Source: Rhyzopertha dominica (lineage: Eukaryota > Arthropoda > Insecta > Coleoptera > Bostrichidae). Taken from it: a DNA stretch of 64,000 nt. The notes beneath the pieces are model-generated. The model had not been told where the DNA came from. It was given only the letters and a program-made list of their open reading frames with translations, and searched no databases. Numbering within the stretch: position 1 is the stretch's first letter; every line of letters starts with the position of its first letter. Location of the stretch: contig QCXZ01000086.1 in the NCBI GenBank assembly GCA_025024175.1, positions 24,704,245 to 24,768,244 of the forward strand. The letters are read 5' to 3'. The position numbers and the translations under genes are program-made. This document shows positions 48,290-59,832 of the stretch, piece after piece.

Positions 48290-49883
48290 TTATGGCGAAT
48301 GTGACAGAACAGCTAGAAGAACCTTCATTTGAAGCCATATATCCTGATGGATCAAGATCAACAACTATATTATTTGAAGGCTTCATTCGTAGCTGTAAGA
48401 ACAGAAAACTAGAAAAATTAAACCTAAGGTGCTGCTGAAAGCTAATATTTTCAAAATGGATTGCATTTTAGTGATGGAAAGCAACTGTAGAGCCAGCACT
48501 TCAAGTACTGGGACACCTGGTGTCTCTAAACTGTTTTCTGAAAGCTCAAAATTTATAGAAAACGAACAAATATACTATAAAACAGGAATCCAACAGTCAG
48601 ACAGCCAAATATAGGGACACGTGCCGTCAACGCTACTTCATATTTAGAAATCGTGGATACAAAAAAGTTCACGAAATTCAGTGAAAGTTTGGGTACATTA
48701 ATGAAGAAGGTTATATACGACATGTATGAGAAAAGTATGGCGTCTACGATATCATCATTGAAAAAAAATTAAATGATTCAGTATATAATATTGAAAGCTG
48801 TGACGAAATATTTAGACTATACTTTAGAAGTAATCGTGATGAGGGGCGCAACATAGTTTATCTCGACGAAACATGGTTGGATTCGCAGGAAGTTGTGAAA
48901 CTGATGGCACAATAAATTACAGTTTAAATACACCCCCTTCCCGCGACAAAAAATAGTATTCTGCACGCGGGTGGAAGTAATGGATGGGCCCAAAACGGAC
49001 TTTTGTCAGCAACGAATATAAAAAATTATTCTGCTGACTATCATCAGGGCATAGATGCTTCACTGTTTGAGACTTGGTTTAGGAAACAGTTGTCGCCATT
49101 TCTACCTCCTAACAGGGTAATAGTAATGTAAAATAAGAAACTGTGTCAAGCTACTAGAAAACAAGATATTATCGATTATATGACGAGAAATCATATCCAA
49201 GTACAAGGTCACCAAAAAAGTTGAATAAAATTTAAAATCTTAATATTCCTGATCAATACAGCAGGATAGAAGAAATCACGAAGAAAGAAGGACTGCCTCC
49301 TTACTACAGTGTTCTCAATCTAATTGATCTAATTTGGAGTGATCTAATACGAGGAATTAGAAGACACAAGATTCTCCTAATTTAAGTGCTAGTGTGCTGG
49401 ACGTTATTAGGAGCCAAGTTGATATGATTAGTGCTGAAAAGTGGATAAACTGTGAAAAACATGTTATCGGCAATGAAAACTCGTGTCTGTCTTCCAAGTG
49501 TGAACAGTTTGATCATTGATTTAAATTCTGATTAGGACAGTGACAGTGAATTTTCCGAAAACATTTGTGATAGTGATTTAGAATAATTATAAAGTTATTC
49601 TCCATGAGGGAACATTGTAATGTGCGAGTCCGGTTCTGAAGCAATGCCTGTTCAAAGTCTTTGCTCGGTTTTGGCATCTGCTAAAGGAATCTGAAGTGAT
49701 AAGTAATCCCCCATTATTGGAGTTAAAATCTTTTACTGAGGCCATATAACCTTAGGAAACTGGGAATACAATATATTTTATTTCGAATATCACTGTCTGA
49801 ATTAGTTAGTGTGCCAACTTCCAAAGCCTTGCAATTTTGTTTTTCCCAGATACTTCTAACTAAACTTTTCGTTGGACACCCTG
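48290..49883 (+). pseudogene. Decayed DDE transposase (Tc1/IS630-like) with right terminus
   Basis: From about 48,720 the frame shows EKYGVYDIIIEKKLNDSVYN, then NIVYLDETWLDS (first catalytic Asp block), NGWAQNGLLSATNI, DYHQGIDASLFETWFRKQL and PPNRVIVM followed by a stop where the second Asp (VxMDN) is expected. Further on, a piece reads YYSVLNLIDLIWSDLIRGI. Internal stops and shifts make it non-functional. The probable element end is at 49883, where CAGGGTGTCCAACGAAAAGT runs inward on the minus strand from a TA dinucleotide. The left end was not found nearby. Confidence 0.72.
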
Positions 49884-51227
49884 TAGGTGCAATTATGGGC
49901 GGTCTCCGTTGTCACGTCATAATTCTCGTTTTTTTTTTGTTATAAATTGCAGATACGATGCAACCAGTTTTTGGTAGACGATGATGTACTGACGTCTCGG
50001 CTCGAATAAAAATAATAAGGCATCCCAGTGCGTTTTTGGTCTTTTTTCATATTTGCAGAGTGACCTGGTTCGGAGTTGATTCGTTTGACGGACAGACAGG
50101 CTCCTCCTTCGCGTTGGTCCGTGGGGGTCGCGAAATTCCAGCCTCGCGTTGGATCCGCGAAAGTTCAAAGAACGTGGTGTTGTATGATAACAATCGAATG
50201 CCGGTGGATAGTTGATGAAAAAAATGCTGTCTCGTGTCACAGCCTCGGTGCGTGCCTACTGCATAATAAAATAGACCATTTCTCCTGGTCCTCGGTGTAC
50301 GTGATGCTTTGCACGCGATTCAAAACAGTTAGATAGCGTAATTTTATGTTGGTCTTATTAAGTTACGGCCGATGAGGTCGTGCAGAATTGCATAATTCCG
50401 ATTGCACATACCTCGTTAGTGGGCAGGTCGGATTTGGTCTTTCGTGGTGCCCGTTGCCATGCAAAAGTGCACCGTTTAGTCTACCACAGCATCGCGCCCC
50501 ACGTCACATTACGTCAAAATGACGTTCATGCTAAATCGGATATCGGAACCACGGATCAGCCATTCCGCGTGTTTCGCGGCCTTTGAGTTTCACGAGATCA
50601 TAAATAATTTTAATCGACCTTTGAACCGACAATCGCAATCGTATACATTTGTTGAACACGGCTGTTTTGACATTGAAGCCAAAAAGTAGTATCAAATCCA
50701 GAATAACAGTTACTTAAGTGTAAAGCTAGATTTATGATTTCGTGATAGCGCAGTATTTACGTGAATAATTGCGCTAATTTTGAAATAAAATGTGATAATG
50801 TGACGTGTTTCGCATGTACGTGCATCGAAAACACACATATTTTCCTTCAAGCCGTCAACACATATGACCAAATATTTCACAATATCCATAAAAATTTATT
50901 CATACTTTCCAATTAGGTACACCTTTCACTACGTAGGTATTGATAAGATAACATCAGCCGCGACGTTATGGAAACATTGGAACTGGAGAAAAAAAAATTA
51001 GGCTCAATATTAAGTAATAAATTTTGGACGATAACAGAATTCGAACAGCAGTTTTAATCTAGGAAAATTTGTTTAGGTGTGCGCCTGGTCCAAACCCCAA
51101 AGATTTACGTGAATCTGGGCGATGGAGGGGGAAGGCGGTTTTAAAACAACCTACCCTACGCCGGCTCGGCCCATTCATCCGCCGTTGCGTGTAGTGTGTG
51201 GTGTGTTTGAAAAAAATTGAAAGGAGC
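49884..51227 (+). other. Tmem205 upstream region with CpG-richer stretches
   Basis: Composition is GC- and CpG-rich around 50,080-50,180 and 50,400-50,585 and again just before the start codon (51,110-51,190), unlike the AT-rich desert to the left. This fits promoter or 5' UTR sequence. A 68-codon plus frame (50380..50586) and a 107-codon minus frame (49917..50240) have no recognisable family. Confidence 0.35.
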
Positions 51228-52189
51228 ATGTGTGTCGGGAAGATAGTGGTCCAAGAGTTAAATATCCAGGATGCCCTAGTCCCACAGGCCTACATGAAGA
51301 CGGGATCGTCCGAAGTGCAGTATACCGAGGATGTATTGGCTACATTCACCGTCTACACCAAAACAGTGCTATTTGGATTAGGAGATGTGCTAAAACAACT
51401 CAGGCAGTCCCCGTTCTACAAGTGAGTTTCGCTCGATTAATTTTTACCTTGATCGATTCCTTCCAAAATTCCCCATTTTTACCTCTCACTTTTTGTTGCA
51501 GAATACTGTTCCACACCACGCAACCAGCTCACCTAATAGTTGCATTGGCAGTGAGCACAGTCGCCTATTTGTTTTTATCAAATAAGGAGCACACTGTGTC
51601 TTCCCCGCTATGGACCTTTGTATACTTAGTGGCTGTGAGCACACATTTCGGCGCCCAAATTTGGATGACTTTTGTGTCAGGACTGTCCCTGTACTTCTCG
51701 CTTCCGAGGCATACATTCGGGAGCGTGCAAAAAGTACTGTTTCCCATGTACTTTCTCATCAACTCCGTGTTGAGCTTCATCACCTTGGCTCTTTTTATCC
51801 GGCATAATAACTCTTCCTTGTATACACTCAAAATCATCGTGCAGGTAAAGTGGTAAAGACGAACGAATCGACGTAATTACTGAACCATTCTTTTTTTGCA
51901 GACGGCTACACTAAGCCTGTGCTTCCTGGCAGAGCTGCTTATTCGTCTTTATCTAGCGCCACCGCTGATCGTTTTAATCGACCAGAAGAACACGATAGAA
52001 AAAGATGCTGGTGTTGGAATGGAGGTCGGAAAACACAATCCTGGAAAACTAGTCAACTGCCCCCATTATCTGAGAATACACAGGGCATTCAGGAAGACCC
52101 ACATGTGCGTTGCTATAGGCAACATTTTTACGCTCGCCTGTACTGTGATACATTTGCATTACTTAGCTCATAAAATTTGTGTTTTGTAG
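51228..52189 (+). CDS. Tmem205: Transmembrane protein 205 homologue
   Basis: Multi-pass membrane protein of the DUF4149/TMEM205 family; in mammals linked to secretory traffic and platinum-drug resistance, with molecular activity unknown. Three plus-strand exons, 51228..51421, 51502..51844 and 51902..52189, join in frame to 274 aa. A ~64-residue soluble N-terminus precedes the family domain: TM1 near 74-91, TM2 near 102-128 within WTFVYLVAVSTHFGAQIWMT, the family signature LPRHTFGSVQKVLFPMYF, TM3 (LINSVLSFITLALF), and a fourth helix near the C-terminus (VAIGNIFTLACTVIHLHYLA). The start codon is the first ATG in the frame, after an in-frame stretch lacking ATG. Introns of 80 and 57 nt. Confidence 0.93.
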
Positions 52190-52744
52190 ACTGCCTCTCG
52201 AATTTTCATTCATTAGGAAACATTTAAATTATTTATTTTTATCACTCCGATTATCAGTATTATATACTTTTTGTATAAATACACGAATGTGTGACTGAAT
52301 TATGTGTAGTCTGATTTCATAAAAAGTTTTATAGGTACAATGTAGTTTGACTTATCTACCTCATTAAAACATGTGATACTATCTCCATCTCAACCTATCG
52401 TAAATGACGTATAACCTACGTTTACCATACGTGCATCTTCGTCAAATGTCGAGATAACTCTAGACTTTCCACTGACCTATTCCTATTTTCCGCCTACACT
52501 GAGAAAGCAGCGAATGGTTGCGACGTTGACAAGTCTGTTTTTCGTCTGGCTGTTCACTAAGTATAATAGTTTTCCTAGAACGAAGAAAAATCTGTATACT
52601 AGTAACTAACAAGCCGCCTACAAACAAACTATAACACTTCCATCTGAAGCTTTCCCACGATTTATACATCATTTGCCTTAGATAGGTACGACCCTCCAAG
52701 GAAAATTATGAAGTAATCGAGTTTCATCAATCGATTGGTGTATT
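52190..52744 (+). other. Tmem205 3' flank
   Basis: No AATAAA found close to the stop; the 3' end is undetermined. A 79-codon minus-strand frame here has no family resemblance. Confidence 0.35.
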
Positions 52745-53270
52745 TCTTCAGAATTACGAGGGGGGACCCAATAGAAACCGGACTCCGAGGGCGCTGCCAT
52801 TGGTAGACGTAGTACAGGGTTCTCCCGTTAGATGGAGTTAATAGAGACCTTCACGAAACAGCTGTGCAGACGGCGTCAGTGTAGAGCTGAACGCGCAAGC
52901 GTGGTGTCGTGTTTCTCTGACTGTTGGCGGGTTACCCCTGCGAAGTCGTTATGGCAACTTTAAAAGAACAAAGAGTGTGTGTGAAATTTTGTTTCCTGCT
53001 TAAAAAATCTGCAACGGACACACCAAATGCTTTAGGCTTTCCAGGAGGACGCTATTTAAATGTGGTGAGATGAATGTTGAAGACCAAGCTCGTTCTGGAC
53101 GCCCTTCAACATCGCGAAACGAGGAGAACATCGCCAAAAGATCAACGAGGATCGTCGCCAAACGGTCGACCAAATTTCAGCAGAGACATGAATAAGTTGG
53201 AGTTCGTGCCAGAATGTGTGTCAGGACTTGAAAACAGATCATTTTTAAAGAGCCTNTTCAAAATGATTCT
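52745..53270 (+). pseudogene. mariner-family transposon fossil (HTH end of transposase)
   Basis: A start at 52951 opens MATLKEQRVCVKFCFLLKKS then ATDT, the typical N-terminal helix of insect mariner-like transposases (EQRxxIKFCFKLGKSA). After a break, another frame gives NVEDQARSGRPSTSRNEENI, the conserved linker after the first HTH. The rest of the transposase is missing. The segment upstream, from ACGAGGGGGGACCCAATAGA at 52,755, looks like a mariner terminal region. The copy is truncated and frameshifted. Confidence 0.65.
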
Positions 53271-54114
53271 AATTGCGTAAAAACATCTAGTTTTTTTTAC
53301 AATATATTAACACCAGTCGGAATTCTATAACTTTAAACATATATACACACACACTTGGTTTCAAAATTAATGCAGCGGCTGCAAATGAACAACGGGCTAA
53401 AACATTATTATAGCCTCATCGAATATTGTTCAATTTTTGCATGCTAGGGGGTACTTATGCACAAAGTCACTACTGCACATTTTCTTCAAAAATGACGCTA
53501 TAATTAAGCCTAAGGAGGAAGATTTAAAACTACTGACCGTTCCATTACTTTTGGAACGAATTGTACCCACATTTATAATGTGACTCACTTATTTCCACAG
53601 TTTGAATATTATAGCTATGAGTAGTTTATTCGCACGCTACACACAAGTGTTTTTAAGGCTGGGATCCCCGAAAGAGAGATGGGGAGACTTAAAATCTTAT
53701 GCGAGGTCCATCTTTAGGGTTATTTTTGGCCAACACTTTTACAAATTCCTGTTATTTTATCACTTACTTTGCATATGCAGAGCAGCGGACGTGAAAATAA
53801 TGTCGGATCAGCAACTTGCCTCTCTCTTTCCATTGGCTCGCGTGGGTCAAATATGGCGGCTGCGAAAACCTACATTTATAGAGTACTACCATACCAGCTA
53901 GTGTAGGTACTAGTGTTGTCTAACGGCTCTAGTTTTGCACACATTATGTTTTTGCATTACATTATTTGTTTTGCCTCATCTTTAAATTGTAAACTGTGTC
54001 ATAATTAGGCAACATGGCGTATGGTTGATTATTTGTACCGCAATTCACGGTGAACTGCAGAAGTGGTGAAGTGATTGTCATTGAGAGAGTGTAGAGTACA
54101 CTGAAGTCAGAAGC
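53271..54114. other. Spacer between the mariner remnant and the hAT element
   Basis: A 99-codon plus frame (53602..53901) has no recognisable family. CTAGTGTTGTC at about 53,919 resembles the end of the hAT element that begins at 54123, but has no partner. Confidence 0.35.
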
Positions 54115-54122
54115 GAACGTAG

Positions 54123-55449
54123 TAGTGATGTCAAATCCGATTACTTTTATGTAATCGCGATTACTCGTTACTGGTATAACTAGTAATCGTTACTTCGTAC
54201 TCGTTAACGATTACTCAGCGGTAATACATTCGTATCGCCATTGCAGAATACGGGAGGAGTACGTTACAGTCTTGCACTAATAATCGTTATTCGTAAAGTA
54301 ACCGCGGTTACGGAAGGTACTGTATTCCACGCGAACATGTACGATTATTGCAGCTGCGTTTAAAATTTAATTAGTAGGTACCTACTTTAAAACGGAGGCG
54401 CATAAAAATTGCGAAGTTTTTATGTAATTATATATAATTAAAAATAAAAGCAATGAGAAATACATTTTATGTATGATATGTAGTGAAATCGGGATGTCTG
54501 TTCAGACTAGATAAAGTTTTAGTACGTAAATTTTAGTAGGTACACCTTTTTTGTGCAAAAAATAACCAAAGAAGTACAACGGCAAATGTAAATAATATTG
54601 TTTGAGTAAAAATGAAAGGTAAGTATATATGCAAAAATATGCACATAAAATGGTTCACTCATTTTATTCGTTCGATGTAATTATAGAAACAGCGTTTTTT
54701 TTATCAGTAATTGACATGGGATTTCCTACATTATTCTTATTATAACTATTATTTTGCATCCAACGATATTAATTTTGCTGTTAAGGAGATAAAAAAGTTC
54801 TATCAAATACCTACATACACATTAAGCAAATGCGTCAGTAATAACTGGAGTATTTTTCGTTAATGATATTCTTGTATTTAAAAGAAAAAAACAAACATTA
54901 TGGATACCACAAACTAAATTATTATATGCGTTTAGTAAGGCACTAGCAATATTTATTATATTAATAATTTTTTTGGTGTCGGTAGTAAGATTTTGTCAGA
55001 CGGTTTCACTTTTACTGTAACAGAAGCAGAGTAAATAATTATTAAATGCTGATGGAAAAACAAAATAAACAACATTCACCTGGACCTAATATTCTAAAAC
55101 TTATTTCTCAACGCGACCTTTAGAATCTTTATTTTGTAAGCTAAAAGACTAAAAACCCACTTTTCCCCGCCTTTAACTACCTTCTACTTTATCTACAATC
55201 GATCCACGTATCTTACTTCAGTCGTTACCTATGGAATCCGAACCGACTCTTTCCTTACTCGTTATTCGNCGTNGTCGTTACTCGCTACCGCAAGACTGTG
55301 CTGTGCTGCGGCACTGCAGAATANCGGTATACGAGCAGTAATCGTAGTAATCGTGTAACGACTACTGTTCACAATTGGTAATCGATTACTTCGATTCTTG
55401 TGAAGTAACGATTACTGAGTAACGAATCATTACAATATTGACAACACTA
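54123..55449. mobile_element. Non-autonomous hAT-type element upstream of Snx17
   Basis: The left end TAGTGATGTCAA (54123) and the right end, reverse complement TAGTGTTGTCAA (55449), match at 11 of 12 positions. A perfect 8-bp duplication GAACGTAG flanks them (54115..54122 and 55450..55457). Both subterminal regions are packed with GTAATCG/CGATTAC motifs (for example GTAATCGTTAC, GGTAATCGATTAC), as expected for transposase-binding subterminal repeats. There is no transposase frame in the 1327 bp. It ends about 160 nt before the Snx17 start codon. Confidence 0.9.
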
Positions 55450-55607
55450 GAACGTAGCGTAAAACTACCGTAAAGCGATGTAGTTTGTAGTGCCGTATGA
55501 CAGTTGCGAAGTGATTATGTTGTTGGACTCGAATCTGTGAAAAGAGCAACACGGCTGGTTATGTTTGTTCACCCTGACGCATTGATGTGTTTTATTTGAT
55601 TTTAGTC

Positions 55608-57308
55608 ATGCATTTTTCGATTCCCGATACTGAAGAGCTCACTGATGGAAATGGGTCGACATACACGGTATGTTTGTAAAAAGATTGTTGCAATAATGCC
55701 TGTTAGCATGATTAATTTCAATTGCCTGTTAGTAAGCAAGTAATTGACCTGTGCTATATCATTTATGCAATGCGTTGTTTCTATAGGGCTTTAATATCCA
55801 TATAAACGGTGTGTTCCACTGTACCGTGCGATACAAACAGTTGCACAATCTACACGAGCAACTCAAGAAGGAGTTTGGGAGCGATAATCTACCTCATTTT
55901 CCACCTAAAAAGCTGTTGCCACTGACAGGAGGACAGTTAGAGGAGCGCAGAGCGTTACTAGAAAAATATATACAAACAGTTGGCCAAGATTCTCGAATAT
56001 CTTCTTCAGAACTTTTGATTGGCTTTTTACTGTCAGCGCAGCAAGAGACAACATGNGAGCNAAAACAGGAGATGAATCTAGATATATACACAATGAACAA
56101 CTATCACATCCCTTTGTTAATTTTAACTACAGATAGGACAGAACAAGTANTAATGAAGGTTTGCAAACACATAAATCTACCCTTAGAGTGTATGCACTAC
56201 TTTTCATTGTTTATAATTAAAAAAGACAATAATAGTGATATAACCATAATACGTAAACTCCAAGACTTTGAATCTCCATACATATCACAAAAATCCATCC
56301 GAGAGTCAAACCGCATAGTGCTTCGAAAAAGCTATTGGGACAAGGAGTATGATCTAGAACTTATAACAGATCCCGTAGCACTGAACCTGCTCTACATACA
56401 GACTGTTTCGGATATAGAAAGATGTTGGATATACTGTACGAAAGAGGCTAAAACGCAGTTGGTTAAACTGCAAGCCAGGCTGGCCAAGCGTGAATATGTG
56501 GAGTTGGCTCGCACTCAGAAATATTATGGTTTCTTGCAATTTTCGCCTTGTTACTGTGATTACCCCAAACCCAACACGAAAGTCTTAATCGCCATTGGTG
56601 ACCAAGAGTTGAACATGAGGCTAGTTGGACCAGGCAATATGGTTNAAGAAGGGGCTTTTAAAGTTACACGGATGAGATGTTGGAGAATTACAGCTACACA
56701 TGTAAGTAGCACGACTATTGGGTCAGTTTCCATGGTCAATAAAAAATAAAATAAAACTTAAGTTTAACATACTTATATTCTTCTGGGGGCTTTTCAAAAA
56801 ATTGTTTTATTTTCAGAACAAACATAACACTGCCACGAATAGCAATACCAACAGTAATACCAATCTTGAACTGTCATTCGAGTATTTGATGTCAAAAGAT
56901 AAATTACAGTGGATTACGATATCTAGTGATCAAGCAATATTAATGTCTGTCTGCCTGCAATCAATGGTAGATGAACTGCTGATGAAACGCAATGGCCTGA
57001 GAAAGAAAAGTTCTATACTGAGTAGAGGTAGTTGGTCGTACATGAAAAGGGATGGCTCAAGTCAACTAATCTCGTTAAGCGAGCCTGATATGCATCCTAC
57101 AGCATTAGTAAGTGATGGTATTGCGGTAATCTATTATAAAGTGACCTTTGCTTTTTCTTTAAAGGAAGAACGCCAATCCCCAACATACCAGGAAGAATCA
57201 TTTTCGATCAAGAAGCTGCAAGAAAAGTTCTCTACTGTTTCCTTCAAGACTGGAAAGGAATTTATTGAAAATCATGCATTTGAGGGAATCGGTGATGATG
57301 ATCTGTAA
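55608..57308 (+). CDS. Snx17: Sorting nexin-17
   Basis: Endosomal PX-FERM adaptor that binds NPxY-type cargo tails and returns receptors to the surface. Exons 55608..55667, 55787..56701 and 56817..57308 join in frame to 488 aa, or 469 aa if 57108..57164 is an intron. A TTTTAG acceptor just before the ATG shows an upstream UTR exon. PX domain: MHFSIPDTEELTDGNGSTYT, FNIHINGVFHCTVRYKQLHN, HFPPKKLLPL, LEERRALLEKYIQ. FERM part: KLQDFESPYIS, IVLRKSYWDKEYD, LNLLYIQTVSDIERCW, KYYGFLQFSPC, VTRMRCWRITAT, FEYLMSKDKLQWITISS, SVCLQSMVDELL. C-terminus: AFEGIGDDDL. Single N bases leave four residues undefined. The order and the conserved C-terminal FEGIGD tail make the assignment firm. Confidence 0.95.
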
Positions 57309-59038
57309 CATATGAATACTAGTGTTTGGAAGAGCAGGGTCGTGAAAATAAAATGGAAATATTTAGACATCACAGTTATCGGTTAAACATACTAGAAGGG
57401 ATATGACATAACGTATAGATGGGTGCTATTAATGATAATATATATAAACTGTCCAATATTGATATTAGTTGTGGAATGTGGTGTTATTGTGAAAGTAGTT
57501 TTTAAAGCTGCCATTTTTTACAAGCCAAACATTTAAATGATTTTATTAATTGTATATAATATTTTGTATACTGGTGTTAGTCATATGTGTGTGGCTAAAA
57601 AGTCACTTTTAAAATTTTTACACGTAAACAAGACCTCTGTATGTTTTTAACATGTATCATATCATATTAGTTTGTAACGAGCGGTATAACATAACTAAGA
57701 AGATATTTAATCTTGATCTGCTTACTTGGGCTATGATAACTGATACGAATGCAATTATTACACTTTCTAACATGTAAGTACCTGAAGTTTAAATGTAGAT
57801 TTTATTATGAACAAAATCGTGACATATTTTAGTAAATTTTATATGTCTTAGCTAAAATTAATACATGTACGTCCTTAGTATGATGCCATTTTTTCATGTT
57901 TATACTGGTTAAAATCGAATAATAATTACTTTTGACATTCCTGCTCAATGTCCGTACCAACAGCATATCGTGCTTTCTTTAAATATTATACAGCGTATAG
58001 GTACAATCTGTGTGTAATTTTATCTGTTTAATAATTTGTACAAATAAATATTTTTTTATTATATAAGTTTGTTTTTTTCATGATTTTATTGGAATATGAT
58101 AAAATTTTAATGCCTTATTTTGATAGTTTAAAATAAATTATGATTAATCAACTATGAATGTACAGTACACAACCACATTAATGCACTTTGTACATGTTAA
58201 TTTTAACCATATTTAACTCAATAGCTGCAGATCATGCCATACAGTTTCTGATCCAAGTGTTTATTATACTACAAAATACATAAATTCTGCTCTCGACTAA
58301 CATACATTTGTGTCTGATAACCATCATGGGTTAAGTAGCTCCAACCTTTGACAAATGCACTGTAAACTTGATAAAGGGATTGTAAGGTTTCCAGTTCCAG
58401 ATATAGAGAATACAATTTACAGAAATGCAAATGCAATAAATATGCACTCAAAATAAATCTAATGTTTTGATCTAATGAGTTAATAGAAAGATAAAAATAT
58501 AAACCAGTGTAAGCAAAAGAAACTTCTTTGCAGTTACCAAAACTAGGAACAGAGAGCCTAGAGAACTGTTTTTAAGAATTTTTTTGGCGCATATAACTCA
58601 TTTTTGACAGTTATTGAACCTTACACATCATTTTTACTGTTTACACCTACATATTACCCTTAAAAGCACTATTGTCGAAATTGACATATATGCTAAACGA
58701 CGTCACACGATTTTACGCGGGAATATTTCCGTTTTGAAAGAATGTTAATTTTTGAAGCGGCTAATTAAAAATACGTGTATATTGGCAGCGCTGTATGATG
58801 TTGGCGTACATAAATCCTTTATGATATCAAAAGTCAAATATCGAAAGTCAAAATTACGTCAAAATACCAAAATCGTGATCTTAATGTCTTCAAAGTTTGT
58901 TAAAAATGAATGTTGATTCTTGACTGCATTCTTAAGTATCTACCAGTCAGTAGTCCACTTTTTAGGCTATTAATCGGGTAATATTTTTGTTGATGACTCA
59001 CACCATTATAATTAAGTACACCAATTAGTCAGAAAGCC
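57309..59038 (+). other. Snx17 3' UTR and spacer before the peflin gene
   Basis: AATAAA occurs at 57347..57352, about 40 nt after the stop, and again at 58043..58048 within a poly(A)-rich context; either could end Snx17. GGCAGCGCTG at about 58,785 looks like a hAT right end but has no partner. No gene recognised. Confidence 0.4.
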
Positions 59039-59832
59039 ATGTATTCAGTGAGTACCTACAATTTTGTGATTGCCCGCTTTTAAAGATACCATTTAAGGGT
59101 GGAAATTACGGTTACGGTGCTNCACCTGGTCCTGCGTTCCAAGGAGTCACTCCCGAAGTTCAGCAATGGTTTAACGCAGTGGATAAGGATCGCTCTGGAA
59201 AAATAAATGCCAAGGAGCTCCAGGCAGCCCTGGTTAATGGTCAGGGTAAAAATTTTTCTGATACTGCTTGCAACTTGATGATTGGCATGTTCGATAAAGA
59301 CAAAGATGGTGCGATTGATGTAAACGAGTTCCAGCAGTTGTATACTTATATTAACCAGTGGCTAACTGTTTTTAAAAATTACGATCGGGACCATTCGGGA
59401 CACATAGAAGAAAATGAATTGNTACAAGGCAAGTATATACACTGTTTNTGTAAGTTATTAAGTAAGTATGCAGAAAAAATTTATTACTAAAAAAAATCAA
59501 ACCATACAAGTTCGTTTATTGCTGGACAACACAAAATTATGCTGCAGCATATTTTTTGTTAAAAATGTTACCTGTGAGCACCATTTAATTTAGTGTGATT
59601 CGCAGCTTTTCAACAAATGGGTTTCCGCTTCTCACCAGAGTTCATCAAGTTCTTGATAACAAAGAGTGATCCTGGGGGTCATAGGATAATGTCTGTGGAC
59701 CAGTTTATTGTAGCATGTGTGCAAGTGCAGCGTTTCACGGAAGCGTTTCGTCAAAGGGACAAGGAGATGAAAGGAATGATCACCATTGGCTTTGAAGATT
59801 TTCTAAGTGTTGCCTTAAATTGTTCTAATTAA
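59039..59832 (+). CDS. Pef1: Peflin-type penta-EF-hand protein
   Basis: Calcium-binding adaptor of the PEF family (peflin/ALG-2/sorcin), acting with ALG-2 at ER exit sites. Proposed exons: 59039..59047 (Met-Tyr-Ser), 59086..59428 and 59606..59832, in frame, 192 aa. EF loops: DKDRSGKINAKE (36-47), DKDKDGAIDVNE (73-84) and DRDHSGHIEENE (103-114) are complete; the fourth and fifth (AFQQMGFRFSPEF, IGFEDFLSV) are degenerate, as usual. TEAFRQRDKEMKG matches the dimerisation region of peflins. The second intron begins GC instead of GT. The first would be only 38 nt, so the real 5' exon may lie elsewhere. The Gly/Tyr N-terminus is much shorter than the repeat-rich one of vertebrate peflin. Confidence 0.85.

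Noticed and set aside
51230..51856. 208-codon plus-strand frame overlapping Tmem205
   Set aside because: It reads through the Tmem205 exon 1 donor and intron; the spliced model keeps the family domain in a consistent frame with GT/AG borders.
53602..53901. 99-codon plus-strand frame before the hAT element
   Set aside because: No recognisable domain, no splice-linked neighbours, unremarkable composition.
53915..53935. CTAGTGTTGTC resembling the end of the 54123 hAT element
   Set aside because: No partner end or target duplication; could be chance or a lone fragment.
58775..58795. GGCAGCGCTG, a possible hAT right end
   Set aside because: No matching left end with an 8-bp duplication was found upstream.
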